From a virus, in IMG/VR virus record IMGVR_UViG_3300025151_000162, positions 1 through 32,778 of that record: DNA of 32,778 nucleotides. One strand, given 5' to 3'. The notes under the pieces were generated by a model. That model ran no database searches and had not been told where the DNA came from. It saw only the letters and a list, made by a program, of their open reading frames with translations. The position numbers were made by a program, and so were the translations under genes. Below are positions 11,019 to 23,400 of the stretch, in pieces (the first letter of the stretch is position 1; each line of letters opens with the position of its first letter).

Positions 11019-11130
11019 CTACATCCCCGGAAAACCGAAAAAGACTCGTCAAGGGTGTTCACAAAATACATTGTTGGCAGCAAGTTCACGTAATAAGAAA
11101 AAGAAGCGTTATCGCGGACAGGGTAAATAG
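10996..11130 (+). CDS. Small basic conserved-type cyanophage protein
   Basis: The 44-residue protein (MAMMKQGNYIPGKPKKTRQG...) is very basic, ending KKKKRYRGQGK. I recognise this kind of short Pro/Lys-rich protein as a frequent neighbour of the baseplate cluster in T4-like cyanophages, where it is left unnamed. The composition suggests nucleic acid or ribosome binding, or a small virion component; none is proven. It overlaps the preceding gene by 23 bases. The following 21 bases hold a small hairpin (GTAAC/GTTAC, 11133-11148) just before the next ATG. Confidence 0.72.
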   Translation: MAMMKQGNYIPGKPKKTRQGCSQNTLLAASSRNKKKKRYRGQGK

Positions 11131-11151
11131 ATGTAACGACTTTGTTACTTT

Positions 11152-11886
11152 ATGGCTGCATTAATTTGTAACTTGCCCTCTGTTGAAGTATGGGTAAGAA
11201 AAGAATATCTCACTGACCATAAAAGTGGTCATGGTGAATTTGTAAAGGGCGTTTGGGTGTCGTGTAAGTCGATACCTGGACGTGCTTTTTATTTTGAGAC
11301 ATACTTACCAGAGTATGCGGCAATGTATGATAAGTTACCTATTAGTGCCTTTGTCAGTGAACCTGAGACTCCATCGCCTGATATGAACCTACCAAACCTA
11401 CAGTTTTGGAACTGTATGGACTATGGTGTTGTAAGTGTTACGAAACAATTCATTGGTAGTATGGACTTTGAATGTTATACACGCGACCATGGCATTCAAA
11501 AAGGTACATATGTATGCACTATTGATAACTATCATCAAGATCCTGATGTTATAGACTATGCAACAAGTGAAAACCCTGCTGAACATAAGTCTCATAACCT
11601 CATTGAACTTGATAATGGTCAGTATGCACTGTATCCAAACAACAGATTACGTATTTTTGATAACAGTTTGACACCAGTTGACCCCAAAATGCCTGACTTT
11701 AAGGTATCAACGCAATATTATTCCGTTGAAAATGGCTTTGAACGTCTTGGAATGGGACGTGAAGATGAATATTTCTGGAAAACGTCAAAGGAACGTAAAA
11801 AAGAAGAAGAAAATGATGAAAAATTCCATAATACAATGGAAGAAATGTACAAGTCACAAGAGGGGCGTCCTCTTGACACTCAATAA
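11152..11886 (+). CDS. Conserved-type protein upstream of gp25
   Basis: The 244-residue protein begins MAALICNLPSVEVWVRKEYL. The first part (about 1-110) looks beta-rich, with GVWVSCKSIPGRAFYFETYL (33-52) and a Pro-rich linker. A middle part continues to about 205, and a highly charged helical tail (SKERKKEEENDEKFHNTMEE) ends it. I associate this arrangement with an unnamed protein next to gene 25 in cyanophages; a virion or assembly role is suggested only by position. There is no signal peptide or membrane segment. The late promoter of the next gene overlaps its stop codon. Confidence 0.75.
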   Translation: MAALICNLPSVEVWVRKEYLTDHKSGHGEFVKGVWVSCKSIPGRAFYFETYLPEYAAMYDKLPISAFVSEPETPSPDMNLPNLQFWNCMDYGVVSVTKQFIGSMDFECYTRDHGIQKGTYVCTIDNYHQDPDVIDYATSENPAEHKSHNLIELDNGQYALYPNNRLRIFDNSLTPVDPKMPDFKVSTQYYSVENGFERLGMGREDEYFWKTSKERKKEEENDEKFHNTMEEMYKSQEGRPLDTQ

Positions 11887-11889
11887 ATA
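11882..11889 (+). promoter_or_regulatory. T4-type late promoter (AATAAATA)
   Basis: AATAAATA overlaps the TAA stop of the upstream gene and lies 14 bases before the ATG at 11904. Confidence 0.7.
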
Positions 11890-11903
11890 AAGAAAAGGTT
11901 ACT

Positions 11904-12098
11904 ATGGGTAATTCAAAAGTCGATAGAGACAGAGAATATATGAGAAAAATGTGGGGAACCACTAAATTGACATCAGATTATGAAGCATTTCAACCAGAAA
12001 ATGACTTTTTAGATAATTTGGCAAATGAGCAGTACCAAAAAGTGCTGCGTGAGATTGAAAATGATGATTTTGACGACAATAATGTCATAAAAGGGTAA
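11904..12098 (+). CDS. Small late hypothetical protein
   Basis: The 64-residue protein begins MGNSKVDRDREYMRKMWGTT and has a basic first third and an acidic last two thirds (about residues 27-60), likely helical around FLDNLANEQYQKVLREIE. It sits between two late promoters (11882 and 12097), so it is expressed late and possibly from its own short transcript. A virion or assembly role is plausible by context; the family is not recognised. Confidence 0.72.
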   Translation: MGNSKVDRDREYMRKMWGTTKLTSDYEAFQPENDFLDNLANEQYQKVLREIENDDFDDNNVIKG

Positions 12099-12104
12099 TA
12101 AATA
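12097..12104 (+). promoter_or_regulatory. T4-type late promoter (AATAAATA) of the baseplate operon
   Basis: AATAAATA, preceded by T, 21 bases before the ATG of gp25. It overlaps the stop of the previous gene and probably drives gp25, gp6 and the giant gp7. Confidence 0.78.
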
Positions 12105-12125
12105 AGTTAGGTTTATAATTTATCC

Positions 12126-12527
12126 ATGCCTGTACAAAGGGTAAGTAAGAGTTTTAAAGATATAGGAAGTACTTTTCAAGTAAATCCTTTATCTAATGAC
12201 ATGCTTGCTATTAAGAATGAAACTGCTATTGCAAGATCAGTCAGAAATCTTGTATTTACCCTTCAAGGTGAGAAGTTTTTTAACCCTGACCTTGGTTCAA
12301 GAGTATCCAGAGCACTATTTGATAACATTGATGGTATATCAGCATCAATTATCAAGGATGAGATTGAAAATACTGTCAATAGATATGAACCAAGAGTTGA
12401 ATTAATCAGTGTTATTGTAGAACCAAACTATGATAACAATGAGTTTAACGTCACAATACAATATAACATTGTTGGTATTGATGCCTTACCACAACAGTTA
12501 TCATTCGCATTACTGCAGACACGATAA
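12126..12527 (+). CDS. gp25: gp25 baseplate wedge subunit
   Basis: The 133-residue protein is a member of the gp25/GpW-like family, a baseplate wedge part at the base of the tail tube and sheath. Characteristic features are TAIARSVRNLVFTLQGEKFF (33-52), NPDLGSRV (53-60), the helical IKDEIENTVNRYEPRVELI segment (75-93) and the final beta strands. The length is close to T4 gp25 (132 residues). In T4-type phages gp25 joins gp6 and the gp53 part to form the wedge. Its stop overlaps the start of gp6 (TAATG), the expected order. Late promoter directly upstream. Confidence 0.95.
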   Translation: MPVQRVSKSFKDIGSTFQVNPLSNDMLAIKNETAIARSVRNLVFTLQGEKFFNPDLGSRVSRALFDNIDGISASIIKDEIENTVNRYEPRVELISVIVEPNYDNNEFNVTIQYNIVGIDALPQQLSFALLQTR

Positions 12528-14440
12528 TGCCATTAGTTAATTTCACAAACTTAGACTTTGACCAGGTAAAAGCGTCTATTAAAGACTACCTGAGAGCAAA
12601 TTCAAACTTCACCGACTATGATTTTGAAGGTTCTAACCTTTCAACAATCATTGATACGTTAGCGTATAATACTTATATCTCCTCATACAACGCTAACATG
12701 ATTAGCAATGAGGTGTTTATTGATAGTGCGACGTTAAGAGAGAACGTTGTATCTTTGGCACGTAATATTGGATATGTTCCAAGGTCAACAACTGCATCAA
12801 GAGCAAATATTTCATTCTTTGTTGATACTACAGACTTTGATACTAAGCCCATCACATTAACCCTTAAGAAGGGCGTAGTTACCTCTACAAACTCGTTTGG
12901 TGGTGATAGTTATACATTTGGTATCCCAGAAGACATTACCGTTCCTGTCGTCAATGGCGTTGCATCTTTTGACGATATTGATGTATTTGAAGGAACATTT
13001 TTGGTTGACAACTTTACGGTTCAGTCAGCAAACCCAGCACCACCTACAAGATATATTTTAAGTAACCCAAATATTGATACATCGACTCTTAGAGTTAGTG
13101 TAAGAGATACTGAATCAAGCACAAGTAGCAGAAAGTTTATCCTTTCAAATAGTTTATTCAATATCACATCAAAATCAAGAATATTCTTCATTCAAGAAAT
13201 TGAAGATCAAAGATATGAACTTATCTTTGGTGATGGTATTTTTGGCGAAGAACTTGAAAGTTTAAACTACATTGAAGTTTCTTACATCAGAACAAGTGGT
13301 GAAGCAGCAAACGGGTTATCCGACTTTTCATTTAGTGGAAGAATATTAGATAACAACGGTGTTTCGGTTACAGATAATATCTCTGTAGTCAGCACAAATA
13401 TTGCTGCTGATGGTGGTAAACCAATAGAATCTGTTGATTCTATCAAAAACTATGCAACAAGAATCTATGCTTCTCAAAATAGAGCAGTAACTGCTGCAGA
13501 CTATGAAGCACTGATGCCTGTTATCTATGCAGAAACTCAGTCTGTTTCTGCATATGGTGGTGAAACATTAGATCCACCACAGTTTGGTAAAGTCTTTATT
13601 AGTTTGAAACCTTTCAATAGTCAGTTCGTACCAAATAGCATTAAAGATAACCTAGTAAGAGAACTTAGAAACTATAGTGTTGCTGGCATTGTACCAGAAA
13701 TTGTTGACCTTAAGTATCTGTTTGTTGAAGTAGATACCACTGTTTATTATAACTCAAACTTAGCACCTACTGCAGAAGCAGTCAAGAGCATTGTTTCTAA
13801 CAATATCAACTTATATGCAGACTCTGTAGAGTTGAATAAGTTTGGTGCAAGGTTTAAGTATAGTAAGTATCAGAAGATTGTAGATGATAGTCATGAGTCT
13901 ATCACATCAAACATCACAAAGGTTCAAATGAGAAGAGACCTTCGTGCTACTTTGAATGTAAATGCTGAGTATGAAATTTGCTATGGTAATAAATTCCATA
14001 TCAAGAGACTTGATGGCTATAACATTAAGTCATCTGGCTTTAGAGTGAATGGTATCAATCAAACTCTTTACTTGGGCGATCTTCCAAACGAAGATGAAAA
14101 GACTGGAACGATATTCTTCTTTACTGATCCAGCACTTGAAGAACCCACTATCGTAAGAAAGTCAGCAGGAACTATTGACTATGAAAAAGGTGAAATACTT
14201 TTGAACCCTGTTAACATTCAGTCAACGGTGAAAAAGACAGGAGATGACTCAATTATTGAAATTGCTGCTATACCATCTTCAAATGATGTCCTCGGAAAAC
14301 AGGATCTTTATTTACAACTAGATATAAGTAAGAGCACTTTGAATATGAAGACAGATGATATTTCATCTGGTTCTGATACCTCTGGTTCATTATATAATGT
14401 AACAACTAGCTACACAAACGGAAGCCGCATAAGACAATAA
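12527..14440 (+). CDS. gp6: gp6 baseplate wedge subunit (J-like)
   Basis: The 637-residue product matches T4-type gp6 in position and length (T4 gp6 has 660 residues) and carries the J-like baseplate wedge fold. The start MPLVNFTNLDFDQVKASIKD is typical, followed by LRANSNFTDYDFEGSNLSTI and LAYNTYISSYNANMISNEVF (48-67). The J-like core is around RFIxGDGIFGEEL-type residues near 230-245 (ELIFGDGIFGEEL). ESVDSIKNYATRIYASQNRAVTAADYEAL (about 302-330) is another family hallmark. gp6 forms the inner ring of the baseplate. It overlaps gp25 by one base and is followed by gp7 after 4 bases, all on one late transcript. A gap-free, complete gene. Confidence 0.95.
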   Translation: MPLVNFTNLDFDQVKASIKDYLRANSNFTDYDFEGSNLSTIIDTLAYNTYISSYNANMISNEVFIDSATLRENVVSLARNIGYVPRSTTASRANISFFVDTTDFDTKPITLTLKKGVVTSTNSFGGDSYTFGIPEDITVPVVNGVASFDDIDVFEGTFLVDNFTVQSANPAPPTRYILSNPNIDTSTLRVSVRDTESSTSSRKFILSNSLFNITSKSRIFFIQEIEDQRYELIFGDGIFGEELESLNYIEVSYIRTSGEAANGLSDFSFSGRILDNNGVSVTDNISVVSTNIAADGGKPIESVDSIKNYATRIYASQNRAVTAADYEALMPVIYAETQSVSAYGGETLDPPQFGKVFISLKPFNSQFVPNSIKDNLVRELRNYSVAGIVPEIVDLKYLFVEVDTTVYYNSNLAPTAEAVKSIVSNNINLYADSVELNKFGARFKYSKYQKIVDDSHESITSNITKVQMRRDLRATLNVNAEYEICYGNKFHIKRLDGYNIKSSGFRVNGINQTLYLGDLPNEDEKTGTIFFFTDPALEEPTIVRKSAGTIDYEKGEILLNPVNIQSTVKKTGDDSIIEIAAIPSSNDVLGKQDLYLQLDISKSTLNMKTDDISSGSDTSGSLYNVTTSYTNGSRIRQ

Positions 14441-14444
14441 AGAC

Positions 14445-17400
14445 ATGATAAACAAAAGGGTTAAGATTAGTTCAGTTGTCGAAAATCAACTGCCTGCTTA
14501 TGTCAGAGATAATTATCCTCTGGTAGGAGAATTTTTATCTCAATATTATACGTCTTTAGATAAACAAAGTGGAGCATACGATATTCTACAGAATATCGAT
14601 CAGTATATAAAACTTGAAGAACTCACAAGTTTAGTTGAATCTACAACACTATCTTCTGGTGTTGAATTTACTGATGACACTATATCTGTAAATTCTACTT
14701 CAGGATTTCCAGATACCTATGGTCTTTTAAAAATCGGTGATGAGATCATTACTTATACCTCTAAGACAAACACCACGTTTGAGGGGTGTATAAGGGGTTT
14801 CAGCGGCGTTACTTCCTATCAAGCGAACAATATACCCGACCAGTTGGTATTTACTGAAACCAACATTGAGGAGCACTCTAACGGGGATACTGTATCTAAT
14901 CTTAGTATTCTTTTCCTAAAAGCGTTCTTTAAAAAAGTAAAGAAACAATTCGTTCCTGGTTTTGATGAAAGAACTTTAGACTCAGATCTAAACCAAAATC
15001 TTTTCATCAAACAGGCTAAGGACTTTTACTCTTCAAAGGGTACAGATGAGTCTTTTGAAATTCTTTTTAGAGCACTGTTTGGCGAAGATGTAGAAACCAT
15101 CAGACCACAAGATTATCTGTTCATCCCATCAGACTCTCAGTATAGAGTTACTAAAGACCTTGTAGTTAGGGCAGTAGAGGGTGATCCAGAAAACTTACTC
15201 AACCAAACACTATATCAAGACAAAACTGACTTTTTTAACTCTGCATCTGGTGCTATCTCAAAAGTAGAAAAGATTACCAGAGGCGATGATGTCTACTATG
15301 TTTTAAGTTTAGACTATGACTATAGTAGAGACATTAATGCGGAAGGATCTGTTATCGGTGAGTTCCCCATTCATTCAAAAACTAAAGTTGTAACTCCCGC
15401 AGAAATTAATTCTGATACTTTAGATGTTGACTCGACTGTTGGTTTCCCAGACTCGGGAGAGTTGATTGCTTATATGAGCAATGGTACAACTGTAACGTTT
15501 ACCTATGAGTCAAAGTCATATACACAGTTCTTCGGATGTTCTAATATCGATCAATTACTTGATGAAGGACAAGATGTCTACATCAACACTTTTGCGTATG
15601 GATATGTTGGACAAGGAACTAATGATATCGTAAAAGTTCTTATTACTGGTGTTCTCTCTGACCTTTCTATTGACGAAGAAACTAAACTGTATACTGCCGG
15701 CGATACTATTACAATAAAGACGCTTGGTAAAGATGATAGAAGTGCATTATCTGATAGTTGGATTTATAATATTGCAACAACATATGATGTTGAAAATATC
15801 ACTCTAGTTGATGCTGCAAACTTTACTTATAGAGTTGATACGTTTGATGATACGGACTTTTCTATTGGTGATAGAGTAAAGTTTAAGTTCACCGATGGTT
15901 CTGAGAAAGTATCCAACGTTGTTGCGGTTTTTGCTGTTGCATCTGATAGTTCTTTCTTCGTTGCAGGACAGGGTGCTATTGATGTAAACAGAAAGTATCA
16001 AGTTCAGAGAACAATTCTGAAAGGAGACTTTTCAAATTATTCAAAACTTGACAATCAAGCTGCTAATATTCAGAACACATACGTTGGCCCACAAAATAAT
16101 TCTTTCTTTGTAACTTCAAACTCACTGCCATCATATTTGAATGAAGAGATTGATGTTGATGATAGATCTGTAACGTTTGGTGGAACTTTCAACGGCGAAG
16201 AGTTAGATATCGGTTCTCATGGTTTCTATACAGGAGATGCTGTATACTACAAACCTGCAAGTGATACAAATACCCTCAATATTGCTGAAGGAATTTACTT
16301 CACTGAAAAAGTAAACTCCACAACTGTAAAAATTGCCCGCAGTAGATCTAATCTATTCAAACAAGACTATCTGACGATAACTGGTACAGTATCAGATAAT
16401 AAGTTTGAATTCAATGACCTGGCAAACCAAACTTTAGAATCTCAGAAAATTGTTAGAACGATTGACAGTCCATCTTCAGATGGTGATGTATATGAAACTG
16501 AGTTTGGTGCAACTGGTATCTTAGTTAACGGTGTTGAGATATTAAATTACAAGTCAAAGAATAGTGTTTTCTATGGAGCACTTGATGACATTCAAGTTCT
16601 TTCTCCAGGTGAAGACTATGATGTAATTAATCCACCAGTCTTAGAAATTACTGATGTTGTTGGTACTGGTGCAACAGGTTTCTGTGAAGTTGTGGGTAAC
16701 TTTGATAGTATTAACGTCATTGATGGTGGTTTTGACTATCTGAGTACTCCTGTTGTCAATATTTCTGGCGGCGGTGGTTCTGGTGCAAAAGCAGAAGCAA
16801 ACTTATTCACCGTTGAGCACGAAGCATCATTCAATTCAATATTAATAGCAAACCAAGTTAATCTTTCAAATAATACTATTGGTTTCTCTTCCTTCCACAA
16901 GTTTAGAGATGCTGAGAAAGTTATCTATCAACCTGATGGACAACAGGCTATTGGTGGTTTAACTACTAGTGCAGCATATTATGTTTCTGTTCAGGATGCA
17001 TATACGGTAACGTTACATAATACTCGAACTGATGCTGCCGATGACGTTAACCCAGTTGACCTGACTTCATATGGTGTAGGAAACCATAGAGTTATATCTA
17101 CCAATCTTAAAAAACAAATTACCTCTATCACATGTACTGATAAGGGTCAAAACTATAGAAACAGAAAAGTTTCTGTTCCCTCTTCTAATATTGATTCATA
17201 TTCAGACACTATTGTTGCTAAAAACCACGGGTATAACTCTGGTGATGTCTTAGTATATTCTGCTACTGGAACTGCAGCATCTGGTTTAGTAGATGGTAAC
17301 TCATATTATATCACTGTTGTAGATGAAAACTCATTTAAGTTATCAGTATTAGGAACTTCACCTCTTGCAGAAGACTTCTACTACAGCACAAAGCAATATA

Positions 17401-20400
17401 TTCATATTGAGGATAGTGGTTCTGGATATCATTCTTTCAACTATCAACCTATTGTAGTTACTGTTAATGGTGTTGTTGGTGTATCTACAAGAACTGGGCA
17501 AGATTTCAATGCTATTGTACAACCCATTGTTAGAGGAGAAATACGTTCTATCTTCTTAGAAGACGGTGGTTCTGACTATGGCGCAGAAGAGTTTATCAAC
17601 TTTAACAGACAACCAGTTATTGCTGTTGATAGTGGTAGTGGTGCTGAGGTTATTCCAGTAATCCTTGGTGGTAGAATTAGAGAGGTTCTTGTTACTAGTG
17701 GTGGAACTGGATATAACTCTCCTCCTAAGTTTGTCTTCAATGGTCCAGGATATGGATGCAAGTTGACTCCTGTTCTTAGTAACGGCATATTATCTGAAGT
17801 AAAAGTTGTTTATGGTGGAATTGGATATGCCGAAGAAAAAACCACTATTGATGTAGTTGCATCTGGTAGGAATGCTAGATTTGAATCTTTTGCAACGCGA
17901 TGGAATATTAACGTTGTAGAAAGACTACTTCAAAACAATCAAGTTAGTGATGATGACGGTATCCTTGATACTGGTTTGAGTTCAGACTATGGTTTGCAAT
18001 ACACTCATGCATATGCACCAAGAAAGTTAAGAAGAACTATACTGTCTGAAAGACTTGTATCTGGGCAACCAATTTATGTTCCAGACTTAGATATTCAAAA
18101 CAATCAAGAGGTAGCATCTACTTCACACTCACCTATCATTGGTTGGGCATATGATGGTAATCCAATCTATGGTCCATATGGATTTACTAATATCAATGGT
18201 ACTGGTGTAATTAAGGCAATGGAGTCTAGTTACATATTAAACCTAGATGCAGCGAGACCAAATACAAGCACTTACCCACAAGGGTTCTTTGTTAATGACT
18301 ATAAGTATAATGCTTCAGGTGATTTGGATGAGCACAATGGTAGATTTTGCGTAACACCAGAATATCCAAACGGTGTGTATGCATATTTTACTACTATCAA
18401 TACCATCATTGAGTCTTCTGGCGTATTCAGAAACTACAGAAAACCAGTATTCCCATATTTTATTGGAAACGAGTATAAATCAACACCAATTGCATATAAC
18501 TACAACCCAAGATCAAATCAAGATGTTATTGATTTGAACAACACTGGTTTACTAAGAAATACTAAACCATATAACCTCTTACAAGATATGAGTGGTTATG
18601 AATATGTTGTTGTTCCAAATGACATTAGACCACAAGAGTCTATCGTAACTTATGCTTCTGTTGGTGGTGTAAATTCTGTTGGTATTAACACTGGGGGAAC
18701 TGGATATAAAGTTGGCGATAGAGTTATTTTTGATAATACTAACTCTGGTGGTCAAAATGCAACGGCATTAGTTAGACATGTAGGTGGCAAAGCAGTCAGT
18801 CAAATTTCAGCATCTCAACAGTCTGTATTTAACGTAGAATTTACTTCTCTGCCCCAAAACCAGAATACTTACATTGGTTTCTCATCTGGCCCTCATGGAC
18901 TTAAGGACAGAGACATTGTAAACATCACTGGATTAAGTACCGTTGGCACACAACTGTCAGGTTCTTACAGAGTTGGAGTTAGGTCAGATACATTCTCTCT
19001 GATTTCTGGTATTGGTTCTACTTCTGTCACTGGGTTTGTTACGTATTTCAGTTTGTATGGCAACCTGTCATATCCTGCTATCAGAGAAAATGATATTCTT
19101 CAAGTAGAGTCTGAGAGACTTAAAGTTCTGAATGTTGATACAGAATCGACTAGAGTTCGTGTTGAAAGAGCAAAAGATGGAACAATCGGCGTAGCACATA
19201 CTAACGGAGTTCTTGCTTTCAACCAGTCTAGGAAGTTTACATTCCCCGTAGGAATAAACTCAAACGTTTTCCAATATAAGTACAACAGACAACTATACTT
19301 CAACCCATCTGAAGCAGTTGCTTTAGGAACTGCTTATGGTGTAGGTATTGGATCTACTTTATCTTTTACTAACCCTGGTGTTGGTGCAACTATCTTGTTC
19401 GTACCAACTAGATCAGTATATCTACCAGACCACAAGTTAGAGACTGGAGATAAGTTAATCTATTCTGCAAATGGAGAAAATGCCATTGCTGTATCTACAG
19501 ATGGTGCTACTTCATTTACTCTATCTGAGAATGATGTAGTTTATGCTGCAAGAATTAATGATAACTTGATTGGTATTGCAACGAATAGAGTTGGTCTTGG
19601 TTCTACTGGTGGTTTTGTTGGTATTAATAGTGCAGTAACAACTGACATTCTCTACTTCACTGGTATTGGAACTGGCGTTATTCATAGTTTTAGAACCAAC
19701 TATGACAATGTAGTGACTGGTGAAGTTGATAAGAATGAAGTTACAGTTTCTACAGCATCGACTCATGGTTTGCTATTTGCTGACACTGTAAACGTTTCTT
19801 GTGTAACTGGAGTAACTACTACATTTAAAGTAAAATATAATGACGAAACCAGACGTTTACTGATTGACCCCAGAGAGTTCACTGCTGGTAATATTACGAC
19901 ATCTACAAATACTATCAATATTGGTGGTCATGGATATCGTGATGGTCAAAAAGTAGTTCATACTGCAACAACCCCATCTGGTGGTTTATCTGATAATAAC
20001 ATCTACTATATCGTAAAAGTTGATAATGATAACGTTAAGTTAGCACAAAGTTTCTATGATGCAACTAGAATAGATCCAGTCTTTATTGACATTACTAGCG
20101 CGTCATCTGGCGAACTGTCACTTGTCAACCCAGAACTGCTTGGACATAAGAACCAACCAGTAGCATTTGATCTTTCGGATGAATCTCTGTCTTATATTCA
20201 AGGTGCTGTAAAATACTCTGCGTTTGACTTCAAGTTCTACACTGATGCAGCACTACAGAATCCATTTGAGACTACTCAAGAAGGTAGAACATTCAATGTT
20301 ATCCGTAATGGTGATATTGGTATTTCTTCTGATGCTAAGGTTACTATAAACCTTGATGAAAATGTACCAGATGAGTTGTTCTATACATTAGAACCTGTTA

Positions 20401-23400
20401 ACAGAGTTGATAACAGTCAAACGAAGTTAGAATATTTCAACGATTCTCAAAATATTGTCAACCATAACAAAATACTTGTTTCTGATAGTGTATATGCAGG
20501 ATCATATTCTATTTCTGGAGTAACTTCGACTACATTTACATATAGTGTAGATAGAGCTCCCGAAAAAGGATCATATATTTCATCTGAAGCGACTATTAAA
20601 TACTCCACATCTTCTAAAACTACCACTGGCACCATTGAAGATGTATTGGTTATTGATTCAGGTATAAAATATTCTAGACTTCCTGGTATTACTTCAGTCA
20701 GAAGTGATGATGGCGAAGGTGCTCTCTTAGAATTAGATACTGAAACTATTGGTAATGTAGTATCTTATGAGATACAAAATATTGGTTTTGAGTATTCTGT
20801 AGATAGCACATTACGTCCTACTGCAAAACTTCCACAACTCTTGAAGATCTCTCCATTTGCAAGTTTTGACCGAATCGGAATTACATCGGTTGGAAGATTC
20901 TACACAATTGCACCAGATCTTATTGTCATTGACTCACTTACTAATGATGTTATTAATGACGTTGATCTAACATATGATCTTGGAGATCAAGAAGTAACCA
21001 TTCTCAAGAACACGAAGGGAATTACTGATATTCAACCAGAAATTATTCCTATCAATAATAGTAATGGTGTTGGTATCAACTCTATAACTTTTAATTATGC
21101 AACACGACAGGTAACCGTTGGTCTGGCAGTAAGTTATAGCGATGCATCAAATTATCCTTTTGCTGTTGGTGATAAAGTTCTCATTGAAAATACAAGTGTT
21201 GGTATTGGATCTACTCAAAGAGGATATAACTCTTCTGCATATGGGTATGATAGATTTACATTAACGTCAATTGATCCCAATATTGGTGGTGCAAATGGAA
21301 CTGTAACGTACAGTCTTGACGATTATCTGTCATTTGGAGAAAATCCAGGCACATTTAACCTGACATATTCTTCTGGCAGAATTACTCCAGAGAAATTCTT
21401 CCCAATATTTGATATTTCTCTTAAAACCAACACTTTCCCCAAAGGAGAAACTGTAATATCTGGAGAAAATACAGGTATTGTTGAAGATTGGGATAGTGTT
21501 AATAGAGTGTTGAAAGTTTCAAGTAAGGAATCTTTCACCAAAGGTCAATATATCATTGCAGAAGACTCTCAGAATGAAGGTCTTATTAGTTCTGTTGATG
21601 AGTATAACGCAGTTTACACAGTTTCTTCAAATTCTATTGTTCAACAGGGTTCACATACCGAAAGAGGGTTCTTAAACAACAGTTTCCAAAGAATTCATGA
21701 TAATGACTACTATCAATACTTCTCTTATTCACTCAAATCTAAGGTTGAGTACGAAGATTGGGATGATGCTGTAAGTAGCATGAACCATACTGCTGGATTT
21801 AAGAAGTTCAGTGACTTGATTATTGAATCTGAGGATGGTGGAGACTTCTCAGGCATATCAACTGCTCAAAATGAAGGAGACTTCTCTGGACTTGCTGATT
21901 TCATCAGCGTTATGGACGTAGAATGTGTTAATGACTTTGACCTTGCAACAGAAAAAACCCTCACTATTGGTTCGGACTTGATTTCTGATGAAATTGTCTT
22001 CAATTCCGTTATTTTACAAGATTATTTTGAGTCTGTTGGTAACAGAGTTCTTCTTATTGATGACTTTAGTGAACTTTTCAATAGCGAGCCAAGATCAACT
22101 CGTTTTGTTGCTGTCGGAACCTTTGGTCTTGATACTGGAAATGCTCGTAAGTTCATTACTTTTGTCAGAGACAGAAGATTTACTGCTGAAAGACAAATTT
22201 ACCTGGTAACTTTACTTCATGACGAAACTTTTGGGTATATTAACCAATATGGTAGAGTTGAAACTGCTGCTGAGTTGGGTTCATTTGACTTCTCACTGTC
22301 TGGTGACGAAGGAGTTCTTGAGTTCTACCCAATTGACTATGAAGTTAACAACTTTGACGTAACTTATGTCTCATATAACCTGAAAGATACCATTTCGGGT
22401 GTTGGATCAACTGTATTAGGTGATGTTGTTGAACTAAAAGTTTCAAACAAACTGATTTCTGCTGGTTCTACTGCTGCAAACACCATTGTTGGAATTGAAA
22501 CTTCAAATACGGCATCTAAGGTTCTCGTTGAAATTGCTGGAACTGATGGAAGTTATTATGAGTTCAATGAGGTAATGATCCTCCACGATGGAACAAATGT
22601 TGGATTTATTGACTATGGTCAAATAGTAAGTTCTTCTGGCGCATCATCAACTTCTGGTATTGGAACCTATCATGTTGAATATTCTGGTTCTAATATTAAC
22701 CTTGTATTAACTCCAACCGTTGGTGCAGGTGTTTCTTACGTCGTTAATACGATGCAAGTCTCTATTGCTAATACAGCATCAACTGGTATTGGAACTGAGG
22801 ACTTGAATACTGGTATTTTGAACTCTCACTATACAGCTATTTCTTCATCAGGTTCACCTTCTCAGACAACTATTGCTCAGTATGACAACACTGCATACAA
22901 TGTTGCATATTACATCGTATCAGTAGAAGATACAACCAACTCAAATACTCAAGTATCTGAGGTTGTCGTCGCTGATGATGGAAGTTTTGCATCTATCACT
23001 GAGTTTGGTCAGTTATACTCTAATGCAAGTCTTGGTACTATTGATGCAGGAGTTTCTGGTTCAACAACAAAACTCTACTTTACTCCAAATGCAGGAATAA
23101 ACGTTCAAGTTAGAGTATTCCAAAATGCAGTCGGTGATATCAATGAAGAATCTACAAATGACTTCATTGACCTCACAAGTGGTTCTGTTGATACCAGTTT
23201 TGCTGTTTACAGAGGAACTCGGAGTGATATTATGAGAGAGTTTAACTTAACTCATGATGAACTCCCAATATTTGAGCGTTACTTTGATGGTAGCGATGTT
23301 TCTATCGCAAATACAACAACTAATAGAATTAAGATTCCAAATCACTTCTTCGTTACAGGCGAAGAACTGACATACACTCATTCTGGAGCAGGAACAACTC

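Noticed and set aside
11133-11148. Small hairpin GTAAC/GTTAC before the 11152 gene
   Set aside because: Only five A/T-rich pairs and three T residues; too weak to call a terminator or regulator.
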